From NCBI GenBank assembly GCA_032622095.1, contig CP136062.1:10009710-10073709 (forward strand): 64,000 nucleotides of DNA, given 5' to 3'. Below the pieces are notes generated by a model that searched no databases, was not told the DNA's origin, and saw only the letters and a program-made list of their open reading frames with translations. The translations under genes were made by a program, and so were the position numbers. Below, piece by piece: positions 1 through 10,739 of the stretch. Every line of letters begins with the position of its first letter. The stretch's first letter is position 1. The stretch is from Siphonodentalium dalli (Eukaryota > Mollusca > Scaphopoda > Gadilida > Siphonodentaliidae).

Positions 1-339
1 TGCCATCCCTGTTCTCAGTCTCATAACCAAAATATTGTTTAAACATCCATGATAGTGACAGGAAAACCATGATTATTTATTTTATTTTCAAAATGTGGTG
101 CGTTCGATACGATTTCCCGGTATTTCCGGTGAGAATACAATCCGGTCAGAAGTTAACACTAAAGCGCCGTTTCCACTATGAAAAAAGACAGGAGCGATAC
201 TTTGCGCCAGGGAAATTGAAATTGCGGGCTCTGCTGGGTGCGAGCGGAATAGCGCCCGCTTCGTGGGGAGGACTGGCGTATTCTGAGACACAGATGTTTA
301 TAGTATTTTAATCATATTTTATGGCATGGATTGTTATTA

Positions 340-930
340 AAACTGTTTATTACACTCATCTGCACGATTTCCATTGGAAACAACATTAACCCTTTCAGTG
401 CCAGGGGCCGATCTAATCGGCCCTAAACCTACACAATAAGTCTGTTAAAGAATATAATAAAATATATTAAAATTGTAAAAAAAAAAAAAAAAAAAAAAAA
501 AATGTTTAAGCCAATGCATTCTCTTATATATGCGAGGCGACCTATGGTCGACTCGCATATATAAGAGAATGCATTGGCACAGGGTATATGGGTTGATACA
601 AAAATCGGCCTGGCACTCAAAGGGTTAATTAAAAATTGTAATGTCACTAGTGAATTATGTCATTTTCGTTACGTCACATTGAAATTTAGGTGGTTGATCT
701 TTCTCCACATCGGGACTTTCATGCATTAATACTGTGTGTTTTAATCAAATGAACCAAATGTGTAGTAAATAGAGTAATCAATTAGTTCCGAGAATTATGT
801 TAAATAATTCACTCGAGGTGAGAGGCGTTTAGGTAAGAAGCTTGTGCGCTAACACGCAATCGTTTCTTACCGACGTCTCTCACCTCTCGTGAATTATTTA
901 ACATAATTCTCGACAAATTACTGGAAAATC
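340..930. mobile_element. Foldback element (family with 'gagaattacgtt' hairpin), carrying a nested MITE
   Basis: The stretch shares its body with 58022-58440 and 61310-61640: a 'tttattacactc' start, a 'gtaatgtcactagtgaatta' segment and a long terminal hairpin. Here the hairpin is at about 777-925, its arms reading 'gagaattatgttaaataatt' and the complement around an 'aagcttgtgcgc' loop. No coding capacity is visible, so it is a non-autonomous foldback element. A smaller element is inserted at 390-624. Confidence 0.7.
390..624. mobile_element. piggyBac-like MITE with TTAA target duplication
   Basis: Termini are inverted: CCCTTTCAGTGCC on the left and its near complement (GGCACTCAAAGGG) on the right, flanked by TTAA at 386-389 and 625-628. 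The undisturbed insertion site is visible in the sister foldback copies at about 58078 and 61333, where 'gctgttaattaaaaatgg' is uninterrupted. TTAA duplication and CCC termini are typical of piggyBac elements. The interior holds an A-tract and a hairpin built on 'gcattctcttatatatgcga'. Confidence 0.8.
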
Positions 931-959
931 CACCAGTTTGTCCATCTGGCCGTTCATCT

Positions 960-1075
960 CTTGATCTGCCCGTCCACCTACAGTAATGCTCTAAGTAATC
1001 AACTCCTTAACCACAGCAGAATTATGGATAATTTTTCAGGATTTAATCGGAAATATGGCTTGTATACCCCCCTCA
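960..1075. mobile_element. Solo arm of a foldback element (family 'accacagcagaattatgg')
   Basis: The segment 'ccacagcagaattatggata' followed by 'ttcaggatttaatcgg' matches the left arms of the complete foldback elements at 38203-38455, 55672-55850 and 60058-60298. The right arm is absent here, so this is a truncated copy. Confidence 0.6.
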
Positions 1076-1448
1076 ACATTAATTCAGCTGCAGTTACTGC
1101 ACGTGATGTCAGTCAGGGCCACGTATATCATGACTTATTGCTCAGTCAGCTATTGGTCATTTGTAATAGTCTTGTGTGTTTAAGTCACAGTATGTGTGTG
1201 TTTCTATACTCATAGAAGTGTCGCTAATTAGTCACTTTGGGTTTTAAAGTAGCACCCAATGATATATGCAGACAATGTGTGTAACTTAAATCTTTACGAC
1301 CTCCGATAGATCCTATTGCCTTCCATTTTGGTCGGGAAAGTTGCAAATCACATTTGCTGCAATGCGAATATTGTCACCATATGTATGTATACAAGCACCA
1401 TATATTTAGCAATAACAAACTGTGGTTTAAATTTGGTTTGTTATCGCT

Positions 1449-1545
1449 GCAAATAACATCTAAATCAACTTATACAAACGCATATAGACTACTGCAAATA
1501 ACATCTAAATCAACTTATACAAACGCATATAGACTACTGCGGCTA
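1449..1545 (+). repeat. Two-copy 45-bp tandem repeat
   Basis: The unit starting 'ctgcaaataacatctaaatc' occurs twice in a row without visible differences, then gives way to unrelated sequence. Confidence 0.8.
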
Positions 1546-1585
1546 TTCAACACTCAGTACCGGTATCGTGAAATTTGTCCAAGTA

Positions 1586-2147
1586 CTGACGGTTCCGGTA
1601 CCAGTACTGTGACTTTGTCACACCGTACAGGACTGTTCCGGTACCAGTACTGTGACTTTGTCACACCGTACAGGACGATTCCGGTACCACTACTGTGACT
1701 TTGTCACACCGTACAGACGGTTCCGGTACCAGTACTGTGACTTTGTCACACCGTACAGATGGTTCCGGTACCAGTACTGTGACTTTGTCACACCGTACAG
1801 ACGGTTCCGGTACCAGTACTGTGACTTTGTCACACCGTACAGGACGGTTCTGGTACCAGTACTGTGACTTTGTCACACCGTACAGGACGGTTCCGGTACC
1901 AGTACTGTGACTTTGTCACACCGTACAGACGGTTCCGGTACCAGTACTGTGACTTTGTCACACCGTACAGGACGGTTCCGGTACCAGTACTGTGACTTTG
2001 TCACACCGTACAGGACGGTTCTGGTACCAGTACTGTGACTTTGTCACACCGTACAGGACGGTTCTGGTACCAGTACTGTGACTTTGTCACACCGTACAGG
2101 ACGGTTCCGGTACCAGTACTGTGACTTCGTCACACCGTACAGACAAG
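1586..2147 (+). repeat. 42/43-bp minisatellite, about 13 copies
   Basis: The unit contains 'ggttccggtaccagtactgt' followed by 'gactttgtcacaccgtacag'. Copies alternate between 42 and 43 bp (cagac versus caggac at the unit end) and carry a few point changes such as ttctgg for ttccgg. Short open frames run through it on both strands but shift with the 1-bp length changes, so I do not treat it as coding. Confidence 0.9.
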
Positions 2148-2204
2148 ATCCCTCATCTGATCGTCAGCAAACTACAGATTGATCTTCGGGGTGACCACTA
2201 TATG

Positions 2205-2440
2205 TGGTGGGTGGGTACTAGTACTACCTATATACGAGCGCCTGCGGCGCATAACATACTATCGGTGGTGGGATGGGGTGGTGGGTGGGTACTAGTACTA
2301 CCTATATACGAGCGCCTGCGGCGCATAACATACATTGACCACTCATCGTCCATCTGTCCTTTTAGCTGTCCGTCCGTCCATCTGTCTGTCCATTTGTCCA
2401 TCTGTCTGTCTGTCCGTCCATATACACTTTACACATAATA
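2205..2440 (+). repeat. Two-copy repeat followed by gtcc/gtctg-rich simple sequence
   Basis: A segment 'gtgggtactagtactaccta' continuing to 'gcctgcggcgcataacatac' occurs twice (about 2210-2258 and 2284-2332). It is followed by a degenerate run of gtcc, gtctg and catctgtc motifs. The preceding part (2138-2200, 'ttcggggtgaccactata') resembles the satellite units at 52.5-53.9 kb. Confidence 0.7.
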
Positions 2441-2685
2441 CAATAACTCAAACATTTGATCCGATTGGATAAAAAAATTTATTTGAGTTTCTCAGACCAA
2501 AATACAGATCGAGTTCGATTATGGGTTTGATCCGAGTATTTTTTACAGAATTATGGCCCTTTTTCGACTTAGAATTCACGCATGCTGCCATAACTGAAAC
2601 AATTCAAAGAGAACTGGCCAAACAACAGAGTAGTGCAAAATTAGATAAATTGATTTAGCTATCTTTTTAACCACAAATTAGTGAG
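2441..2685. other. No feature recognised
   Basis: AT-rich sequence between repeats. I see no exon, no tandem structure and no inverted termini here. Confidence 0.5.
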
Positions 2686-2687
2686 GT

Positions 2688-2790
2688 GAATTTATTTAAT
2701 TAGACCAATGAGGTGAATTTATTTAATTAGACCAATGAGGTGAATTTATTTAATTAGACCAATGAGGTGAATTTATTTAATTTAATGGAG
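2688..2790 (+). repeat. 31-bp tandem repeat, about 3.5 copies
   Basis: The unit 'gaggtgaatttatttaatta' followed by 'gaccaat' is repeated with almost no divergence, suggesting recent expansion. Confidence 0.85.
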
Positions 2791-2879
2791 CACTTGGTCC
2801 TTAGATGCTTGGGCTTACATTGGATCAAACAGGTCCGATGTAGGTGATTTAACCCCTTTTACCCATTCCATGTCTTTAA

Positions 2880-3367
2880 CCCTTTCAGTGCCAGGGGCCG
2901 ATCTCATCGGCCCTAATTTATGGTCTGTAAAATCGGCCCTAAAAAAAAATTAAAATTAAATATTTACTTTTTTTTTTAGATTATTTTTTTTTTGGGTTGA
3001 ATTTTGTTTGGGTATGCTTAAGCATGCTATAGCGAATTTAAAAACAAACTGGATAAAACCTTAGGGGCATGTTATAACTCAAAACTATCACCAAGTATTC
3101 ATAGTAATAATTTTGATGCCCAAGAAAAATGTAAGATTCCCTGGCACTAAACCTACAAAATAAGTCTGTTAAAGAATATACCCGGTAAGAAAAAACTATT
3201 AAAATTGTAAAAAATTGTAAAAAATAATAACAAATGATGAAAAATTGTTAGGCCAATGCATTCTCTTATATATGCGAGGCGACCTATGATTGACTCGCAT
3301 ATATAAGAGAATGCTTTGGCACAGGGTATATGGGTTGATTCAAAAATCGGACCTGGCACTGAAAGGG
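2880..3367. mobile_element. piggyBac-like MITE with TTAA target duplication
   Basis: Left end CCCTTTCAGTGCCAGGGGCC and right end reading GGCACTGAAAGGG, bounded by TTAA at 2876-2879 and 3368-3371. It is the same family as 390-624 and again holds the 'gcattctcttatatatgcga' hairpin near its right end. No coding capacity. Confidence 0.82.
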
Positions 3368-3656
3368 TTAAACCTTTTCGATTATTAAATAACTATATTA
3401 TTTTTGCAATTTTCAACACTATGATATTGGTGACAGGCTCTATATTTTAGATGTTATATTAAGGCCAAAACAAAAACAGGCAATTTTTTTTAGAATCGAT
3501 GAGGGAGCGAGGGTTTTATTTTTATTTTTTATTTTTGTTATGGGGATAATGCCCATAGTTAGCATGGGTTATTATACCTTCCCAGGTTAAGAAAATGTAA
3601 GGAGAACATTGTTTTGATATAAACTAATGTATTCCACTATAAAGAATGACCATAAT

Positions 3657-4811
3657 CAAGGGCGGATCTACCATCTGGCGCCCTTGGCGCGCCCCCCCCC
3701 CCTTTTTTTCGCCAGAGCAAGGAATATTTGGACGTGTCCGGGCGCTATTCGTCTCTGAGCGAGTTTATTGCTAACATACATGCAAATATATACAACAGTT
3801 TACATGTTTTACATTAATCTGACTCGAGTACAATTATTTCAACTGTGAATGGATGTACTAGTATATCCATGCAAGGGCTAAACCAACATCCCGTGCGACG
3901 TGGGCGCGCCCCGCGTGGAATATTTTTGCCATGCAGAGCAAAATAATTCTGTCCACATTTTATTTCTGGGCGTCGGAAAATATCTGGCCAGGCGCCAAGT
4001 TTTAGGCGCCATAAGTTTTTATATAAACATAGATATAGCAATTCTAACTGTGGTGTCAAAATGTCAATTCCATCTATATATACATGTACATGTAGCAATA
4101 GAAATGAGATGGCTACACTTTGGGATAAGCCTATAGTATACAACGTATATATAGTCTGAGCATTCGATAGTACGGAGGTTGTACTATCGAACTTCAAACC
4201 ATCGAACAGCATTATATCGTCGTAAAGAAATTATATATAGGCCTACGCCATACTACGGTATACTATTAAGGTCCCAATCGTCCTGACCCAAGGTCCCAAT
4301 CGTACAAGGACCCAAATCGACCAAGGTCCCAATCGCACAAGGTCCCAATTAATCGTCCAGCAAGGTCCCAATTGTCCGACAATCGTAGTATTTTGTGATG
4401 CACATGTACCCAGTCCTGATGTATAGTATAATATCGATACATCCATTGATCGGAGTAAATTTAATTATCACTAGCTCCATATAAGCTACATAAACTGAGA
4501 TTTATGTTTTATGTGTGCATACCCAGATTGGAACATATCAAATTTATATATGTAACTCAATATTATTCATTTTCTAGTTATTTTAATATCAGTATCCGAT
4601 TGATTTTTCAATGGGCACATGACACAGCAAAACGTGTCGTTTTGAATGTAGGATCCAAAAAAAAATCCCGGGGGAGGTTGCTCGTGCCCCCATCTACCAC
4701 AAGGGGGGTCCCTCTTGTGCTCTCCCCCGATCACCGCTTTGCGGCTCGGATGATGCTATGCCTATATTAATGGCGCCCCCCCCCTTTTCAAAATTCCTGG
4801 ATCCGCCCCTG
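3657..4811. mobile_element. Non-autonomous DNA transposon with GGGGCGGATC-type ends
   Basis: The left end reads CAAGGGCGGATCTA and the right end, read inward on the other strand, CAGGGGCGGATCCAGG. Both are followed by C/G-rich tracts. Termini of this form are familiar from hAT-type elements in animals, but I could not see a clean 8-bp target duplication, so the superfamily is uncertain. A degenerate block of about six 'aaggtcccaatcg' repeats sits at 4258-4380. No transposase is visible. Confidence 0.5.
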
Positions 4812-5830
4812 ATAATAAGATCGTTCTCAACGTTGTAGATGGACCAGTCTACTAACGTTTTATCACCTGTTGTCACATTTAATGGGAAGAGAATATTTGC
4901 GTTTCTAATATTGTTTGGTAACAAGCATGTTTAATAACAACAAACAGAACTAAATATCCGGTTCAATTACTAAAATAAAAATACGGAAATTGAATACAAT
5001 CGAAACGAAAAAATATATATAGTGATCTTCATAGAAAGTCTAGAATGACTTATTCTGCCGTATCTGAATAAGTATTAACTATTATGTACCTCAATACATG
5101 CCAGCCACAAAAACTTCAAATATTAAACCAGCATACACATCACCAATACGCACCATATTTCTTTCCGGTTTGCGTTCCCGAAATTGTAAATCTCAGAATT
5201 GTTTACTATTTACCGTTTACCGTTTCGAATTGATAAAATACCTAAATATTTGAACACATTTGACTTAATAAACTTGGGGTTTGGGCAGCTTGTGGTGACA
5301 ATATACCTGGTAGTTATGGTTGCATAGTGTCAGTTTTTTTAATACCAACACATACACCATTGGTATGTCTATCATATTCGATGTTTGAAACATAACTAAT
5401 TTCTGTTTTCTAGTTTCCTATTTTCGTGTTATCATTTGACAGCTTGGTCAAATTTAAAATTGTAATAAAATGGTTCAACGCAGGCCTTTTTTCCAGACGC
5501 GGCTATGCCCGAGAATCCATGCCTAACCCTTCTATTTTGACCCATACATTCCAACAATTTGTGTTATTACTGGTTTTATGAACATTGTCTATACTACTTT
5601 AGATCATAACAGTGTACTCTATAATTCAACATCAAAAGATTATGATTCCGATCATAGCAATTTACTATCACCAAGGGATGGGTTGTGATTGGCCTCTTGT
5701 TTGAATTTCAGGTTGACATCTAGTATAACTTAGATATTTCAACTTTCTGCATTCCTAATCGCTCCATTGATGGTAACACATGAAATTATCCCCCATCCAA
5801 ATTGAGCTACAGTGTCATTGACACTTTCCT
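4812..5830. other. Unique intronic or intergenic sequence, nothing recognised
   Basis: About 1 kb of AT-rich sequence. I looked for an exon ending in phase 1 that could precede the 6013 exon, encoding the end of a metallophosphatase domain, and found none. Confidence 0.5.
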
Positions 5831-5831
5831 G

Positions 5832-6012
5832 TTGTTTCAGCTGAAATTGATAATAAGATGGACGAGTTGTTTGTTAAGTGTGGGTTAAACATCTATCGAT
5901 CGTTATTGGCCTCTCGTTTTTGTTTTAGCTGAGAATTATAATAATATGGATGAGCTGTAAAGTGTGGGTTAAACATCTGCCGATCGTGATTGGCCTCTCG
6001 TTTTATTTTCAG
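5832..6012 (+). repeat. Two degenerate copies of the exon 1 acceptor, about 86-bp period
   Basis: The acceptor and start of the 6013 exon ('ttcag' then CTGAAATTGATAATAAGATG) occur first at 5836-5860 and again, more mutated, at 5924-5955 (TTTTAG then CTGAGAATTATAATAATATG). Copies are 88 and 84 bp apart. Each keeps a pyrimidine tract and AG, so they are decoy acceptors. In the second copy an in-frame TAA follows GAGCTG, so it cannot replace the real exon. Confidence 0.8.
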
Positions 6013-6108
6013 CTGAAATTGATAATAAGATGGACGAGCTGTTAGGTGTGTTGAGTGTGGAGCTCGATGGAAGATTCTCAACAATTAGAACACAAGAAAC
6101 CAATCTAG
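6013..6108 (+). CDS. 5'-nucleotidase gene, exon 1 of those visible (start of C-terminal domain)
   Basis: The exon follows 'ttttattttcag' and ends at the donor TCTAG|GTGAGA. It starts with two bases completing a codon from an unseen upstream exon and ends with one base (phase 1). It encodes EIDNKMDELLGVLSVELDG then RFSTIRTQETNL, with the last G of NLG shared with the next exon. In UshA-family enzymes a segment of this kind (R..E..LGN..AD) links the metallophosphatase domain to the nucleotide-binding domain, and the join to NFITDIM in the next exon reproduces that motif. The length of 96 bp fits a normal internal exon. Both borders have been copied into the neighbouring introns: two acceptor copies upstream, and about 30 donor-region copies downstream. 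The identification rests on motif recognition, not on a search. Confidence 0.87.
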
Positions 6109-9100
6109 GTGAGAAGGAAATAATAAAACACACGGTGTACCTCACAGAGATAGAAACTTGCAATACCGAGTGGCATCCACTTGGGTCTGTTTGGGGCTCC
6201 CTATAGGAACCAATCTAACTGAGAAGGGATTAGTTTAACCCACAGGGTGCCTCACAGATCATATAGAGGTAGAGGGTTACAATACTTAGTGGTGTCTGTT
6301 TGGGGCTCCCTATAGGAACCAATCTAACTGAGAAGGGACTAGTTTAACCCACTTGGTGCCTCACAGATCATATAAAGATAGACACTTACAATACTTACAT
6401 GTAGTGGTGTCTGCTTGGGTCTGTTTGGGGCTCCCTATAGGAACCAATCTAGCTGAGAAGGGACTAGTTTAACCCACGGGGTGCCTCACAGATCATATAG
6501 AGAAAGAGGGTCACAATACTTAGTGGTGTCTGTTTGGGGCTCCCTATAGGAACCAATCTAGCTGAGAAGGGATTAGTTTAACCCACAGGGTGCCTCACAG
6601 ATCATATAGAGAAAGAGGGTCACACCATAGACTAAAAATAGGATAGACGTCGCACTCATGGTTATCAAACTGTAACGCTATTGGACGTCGCCATTGCGTT
6701 GGCCCTCAAGTGTTAAGGTAGTTCAGAAAAGTAGGGGGAGATAATTTTACGTTATATTTACATCGAGTTCGCGCAGGTTGTCGAGAGATATTCGTAATAA
6801 ATGTACTTTATACTAACTTTGTAACATTATGAATTTTAGGTAACATTAACTGAATGCCTAAGAATGCGATTTTGTTCAAGATAGGTTTTCCTGAAATAGA
6901 AAGTGCCCGCAATTCGATGTTGTTTACGCCGGCACATTGACAAGCTAACAAACTGTCTTGTTATTTCTTGTGGCAAGTTGTGAATTTTGCGTTGAGGTTT
7001 ATTTACTCAGATTTCTTACATGTAGTGTGGATTTAGTGCATTACCGATTGGCCGATCAAATGACGTCGAGTGACGTATCTATCCTTCCTTCATCTATGGT
7101 TACACCACTGAGTGGTGTCTGCTTGGGTCTGTTTGGGGCTCCCTATAGGAACCAATCTAACTGAGAAGGGATTAGTTTAACCCACGGGGTGCCTCACATA
7201 TCATATAGAGATAGAAGCTTACAATACTTAGTGGTGTCTGTTTGGGGCTCCCTATAGGAACCAATCTAACTGAGAAGGGATTAGTTTAACCCACAGGGTG
7301 CCTCACAGATCATATAGAGATAGAGGGTTACAATACTAAGTGGTGTCTGTTTGGGGCTCCCTATAGGAACCAATCTAGCTGAGAAGGGATTAGTTTAACC
7401 CACAGGGTGCCTCACATATCATATAGAGATAGAAGCTTACAATACTTAGTGGTGTCTGTTTGGGGCTCCCTATAGGAACCAATCTAGCTGAGAAGGGATT
7501 AGTTTAACCCACAGGGTGCCTCACAGATCATATAGAGATAGAAGCTTACAATACTAAGTGGTGGCTGTTTGGGGCTCCCTATAGGAACCAATCTAACTGA
7601 GAAGGGATTAGTTTAACCCACGGGGTGCCTCACAGATCATATAGAGATAGAGGGTTACAATACTTAGTGGTGTCTGTTTGGGGCTCCCAATAGGAACCAA
7701 TCTAGCTGAGAAGGGATTAGTTTAACCCACGGGGTGCCTCACAGATCATATAGAGATAGAAGCTTACAATACTTAGTGGTGGCTGTTTGAGGCTCCCTAT
7801 AGGAACCAATCTAGCTGAGAAGGGATTAGTTTAACCCACAGGGTGCCTCACAGCTCATATAGAGATAGAATACTTACATGTAGTGGTGTCTGCTTGGGTC
7901 TGTTTGGGGCTCCCTATAGGAACCAATCTAGCTGAGAATGGATTAGTTTAACCCACTGGGTGCCTCACAGATCATATAGAGATAGAAGCTTACAATACTT
8001 AGTGGTGTCTGTTTGGGGCTCCCTATAGGAACCAATCTAGCTGAGAAGGGATTAGTTTAACCCACAGGGTGCCTCACAAATCATATAGAGGTAGAAGCTT
8101 ACAATACTTAGTGGTGTCTGTTTGGGGCTCCCTATAGGAACCAATCTAGCTGAGAAGGGATTAGTTTAACCCACAGGGTGCCTCACAAACCATATAGAGG
8201 TAGAGGGTTACAATACTTTGTTGTGTCTGTTTGGGGCTCCCTATAGGAACCAATCTAGCTGAGAAGGGATTAGTTTAACCCACAGGGTGCCTCACAAATC
8301 ATATAGAGGTAGAGGGTTACAATACTAAGTGGTGTCTGCTTGGGTCTGTTTGGGGCTCCCTATAGGAACCAATCTAACTGAGAAGGGATTAGTTTAACCC
8401 ACAGGGTGCCTCACAGATCATATAGAGGTAGAAGCTTACAATACTAAGTGGTGTCTGTTTGAGGCTCCCTATAGGAACCAATCTAGCTGAGAAGGGATTA
8501 GTTTAACCCACAGGGTGCCTCACAAATCATATAAAGATAGAGGGTTACAATACTTAGTGGTGTCTGTTTGGGGCTCCCTATAGGAACCAATCTAGCTGAG
8601 AAGGGATTAGTTTAACCCACAGGGTGCCTCACAGATCATATAGAGGTAGAAGCTTACAATACTAAGTGGTGTCTGTTTGGGGCTCCCTATAGGAACCAAT
8701 CTAGCTGAGAAAGGATTAGTTTAACCCACGGGGTGCCTCACAAATCATATAGAGGTAGAAGCTTACAATACTTAGTGGTGTCTGTTTGGGGCTCCCTATA
8801 GGAACCAATCTAGCTGAGAAGGGATTAGTTCAACCCACAGGGTGCCTCACAGATCATATAGAGATAGAGGGTTACAATACTTAGTGGTGTCTGTTTGGGG
8901 CTCCCTATAGGAACCAATCTAGCTGAGAAGGGATTAGTTTAACCCACAGGGTGCCTCACAAATCATATAGAGGTAGAGGGTTACAATACTAAGTGGTGTC
9001 TGCTTGGGTCTGTTTGGGGCTCCCTATAGGAACCAATCTAACTGAGAAGGGATTAGTTTAACCCACAGGGTGCCTCACAGATCATATAGAGGTAGAAGCT

Positions 9101-9870
9101 TACAATACTAAGTGGTGTCTGTTTGAGGCTCCCTATAGGAACCAATCTAGCTGAGAAGGGATTAGTTTAACCCACAGGGTGCCTCACAAATCATATAAAG
9201 ATAGAGGGTTACAATACTAAGTGATGTCTGTTTGAGGCTCCCTATAGGAACCAATCTAACTGAGAAGGGATTAGTTTAACCCACAGGGTGCCTCACAAAT
9301 CATATAAAGATAGATGCTTACAATACTTAGTGGTGTCTGTTTGAGGCTCCCTATAGGAACCAATCTAGCTGAGAAGGGATTAGTTTAACCCACAGGGTGC
9401 CTCACAAATCATATAGAGGTAGAGGGTTACAATACTAAGTGGTGGCTGTTTGAGGCTCCCTATAGGAACCAATCTAACTGAGAAGGGATTAGTTTAACCC
9501 ACAGGGTGCCTCACAGATCATATAGAGGTAGAGGGTTACAATACTTAGTGGTGTCTGTTTGAGGCTCCCTATAGGAACCAATCTACTGAGAAGGGATTAG
9601 TTTAACCCACAGGGTGCCTCACAGATCATATAGAGATAGAGGGTTACAATACTTAGTGGTGTCTGTTTGGGGCTCCATATAGGAACCAATCTAACTGAGA
9701 AGGGATTAGTTTAACCCACAGGGTGCCTCACAGATCATATAGAGATAGAAGCTTTCAATACTAAGTGGTGTCTGTTTGGGGCTCCCTATAAGAACCAATC
9801 TAACTGAGAAGGGACTAGTTTAACCCACGGGGTGCCTCACAGATCATATAGAGATAGAGGGTTACACCAC
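6109..9870 (+). repeat. 109-bp minisatellite derived from the exon 1 donor junction, about 30 copies
   Basis: The first 110 bp of the intron plus the exon end (AACCAATCTAG|GTGAGAAGG, then 'cggtgtacctcacaga', 'gatagaaacttgcaatac') align with the repeat unit (AACCAATCTAGCTGAGAAGG, 'gggtgcctcacagatc', 'gatagaagcttacaatac'). The array therefore starts at the exon border itself. In the copies the donor GT has become CT (ctagctgag) or the site reads ctaactgag, so the copies are not usable as donors. Some units carry a longer 'ctgcttgggtctgtttgggg' variant. The last units (9845-10040) are strongly diverged. An unrelated element interrupts the array at about 6624-7100. Confidence 0.88.
6624..7100. 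mobile_element. MITE inserted in the 109-bp array
   Basis: The array stops inside 'agagggtcacac' and resumes at 'ggttacaccactgagtgg'. The intervening 475 bp have inverted ends: 'ccatagactaaaaatagg' on the left, and 'ccatagatgaaggaagg' when the right end is read on the other strand. No coding capacity. It must be younger than the array it splits. Confidence 0.65.
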
Positions 9871-10109
9871 TGAGTGGTGTCTGAATGGGTCTGTATGGAG
9901 TTCCCGATAGAACCAATCTAAGTAAAGAGGGATTAATTCTACCCACATGGTACCTCAGAGATACATGCCTTTCACTACTGTGTGGTATCTGTTTCTCCCT
10001 GTTTGGGGCTCCATATGGGTTCTTAGGATACTTTGGTCCAACAGTCATAAGATATATGTCAGAGGAGCATGTTTTCCTTTTGAGGTATGAAATATTTTTT
10101 TACACTTTT

Positions 10110-10500
10110 TAGCTCACCTGAGACGAAGTCTCCGGTGGAGCTATAGTCATCACTACTCGTCCGTCCGTCTGTCCGCACGTCCGTCTGTCCGTCCGTCAAC
10201 AATTCTTTGAACATCTTCTCCTCTGAAACCATCAGACCGATTGGGTTTATATTTGGTGTGGATGTTCCCTAGGTGACTCTTATTCAGATTTGTTCAAATG
10301 AGATCACCATGTCAAATAGTTTTGATGTCAGGACCATAACTATTTTTCCACATAGTAATTCTTAAAACGACTTCTTTTCTGAAGTTGTCGGGCCGAATGG
10401 GTTCACATTTGGTATGAGGGTACCTTGGGTGACTGTGGTTCAGATTTGTTCAAATGAGGTCACTGGGTCAAATGTGGGTGGGGCTATGGACATAAATCTG
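10110..10500 (+). repeat. Molluscan-type 'tagctcacctgagacgaag' dispersed repeat
   Basis: It begins 'tagctcacctgagacgaag', passes through a gtccgtcc tract, and continues 'ggtgtggatgttccc' and 'cagatttgttcaaatgaggt'. The same arrangement recurs at 11740-12110, 44085-44500 and, in part, 50100-50240 and 51180-51480. I recall such repeats as abundant in bivalve and gastropod genomes. Function and transposon class are unknown to me. Confidence 0.65.
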
Positions 10501-10739
10501 AAGAATTTTTTTTTAGATTTAACTTATTGCTCAATTTAACCCAAAAAAATTTATGTCTATTTTATTTTTAATAAATATTTTTTTTTATTTAAATAAAATA
10601 AAAAATATTTAATTAAAATTTTGAAGAACTTAGGACATTACATCGTCGGGGGGGGGGGGTAGGTACCTCTAGTCACCCCACTAAATTTGGTTGAAATCAG
10701 GGGTTTGTGAGAAAACAGACAGATGTACAGAAATGTTCA

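Noticed and set aside
1-330. Possible upstream exon in the GC-richer stretch around 160-290
   Set aside because: Frames are short on both strands, have no matching phase-1 donor, and do not resemble a metallophosphatase domain.
1596-1910. Repeat-peptide frames in the 43-bp minisatellite
   Set aside because: The 42/43-bp alternation shifts frames, and no initiation or splice context is present.
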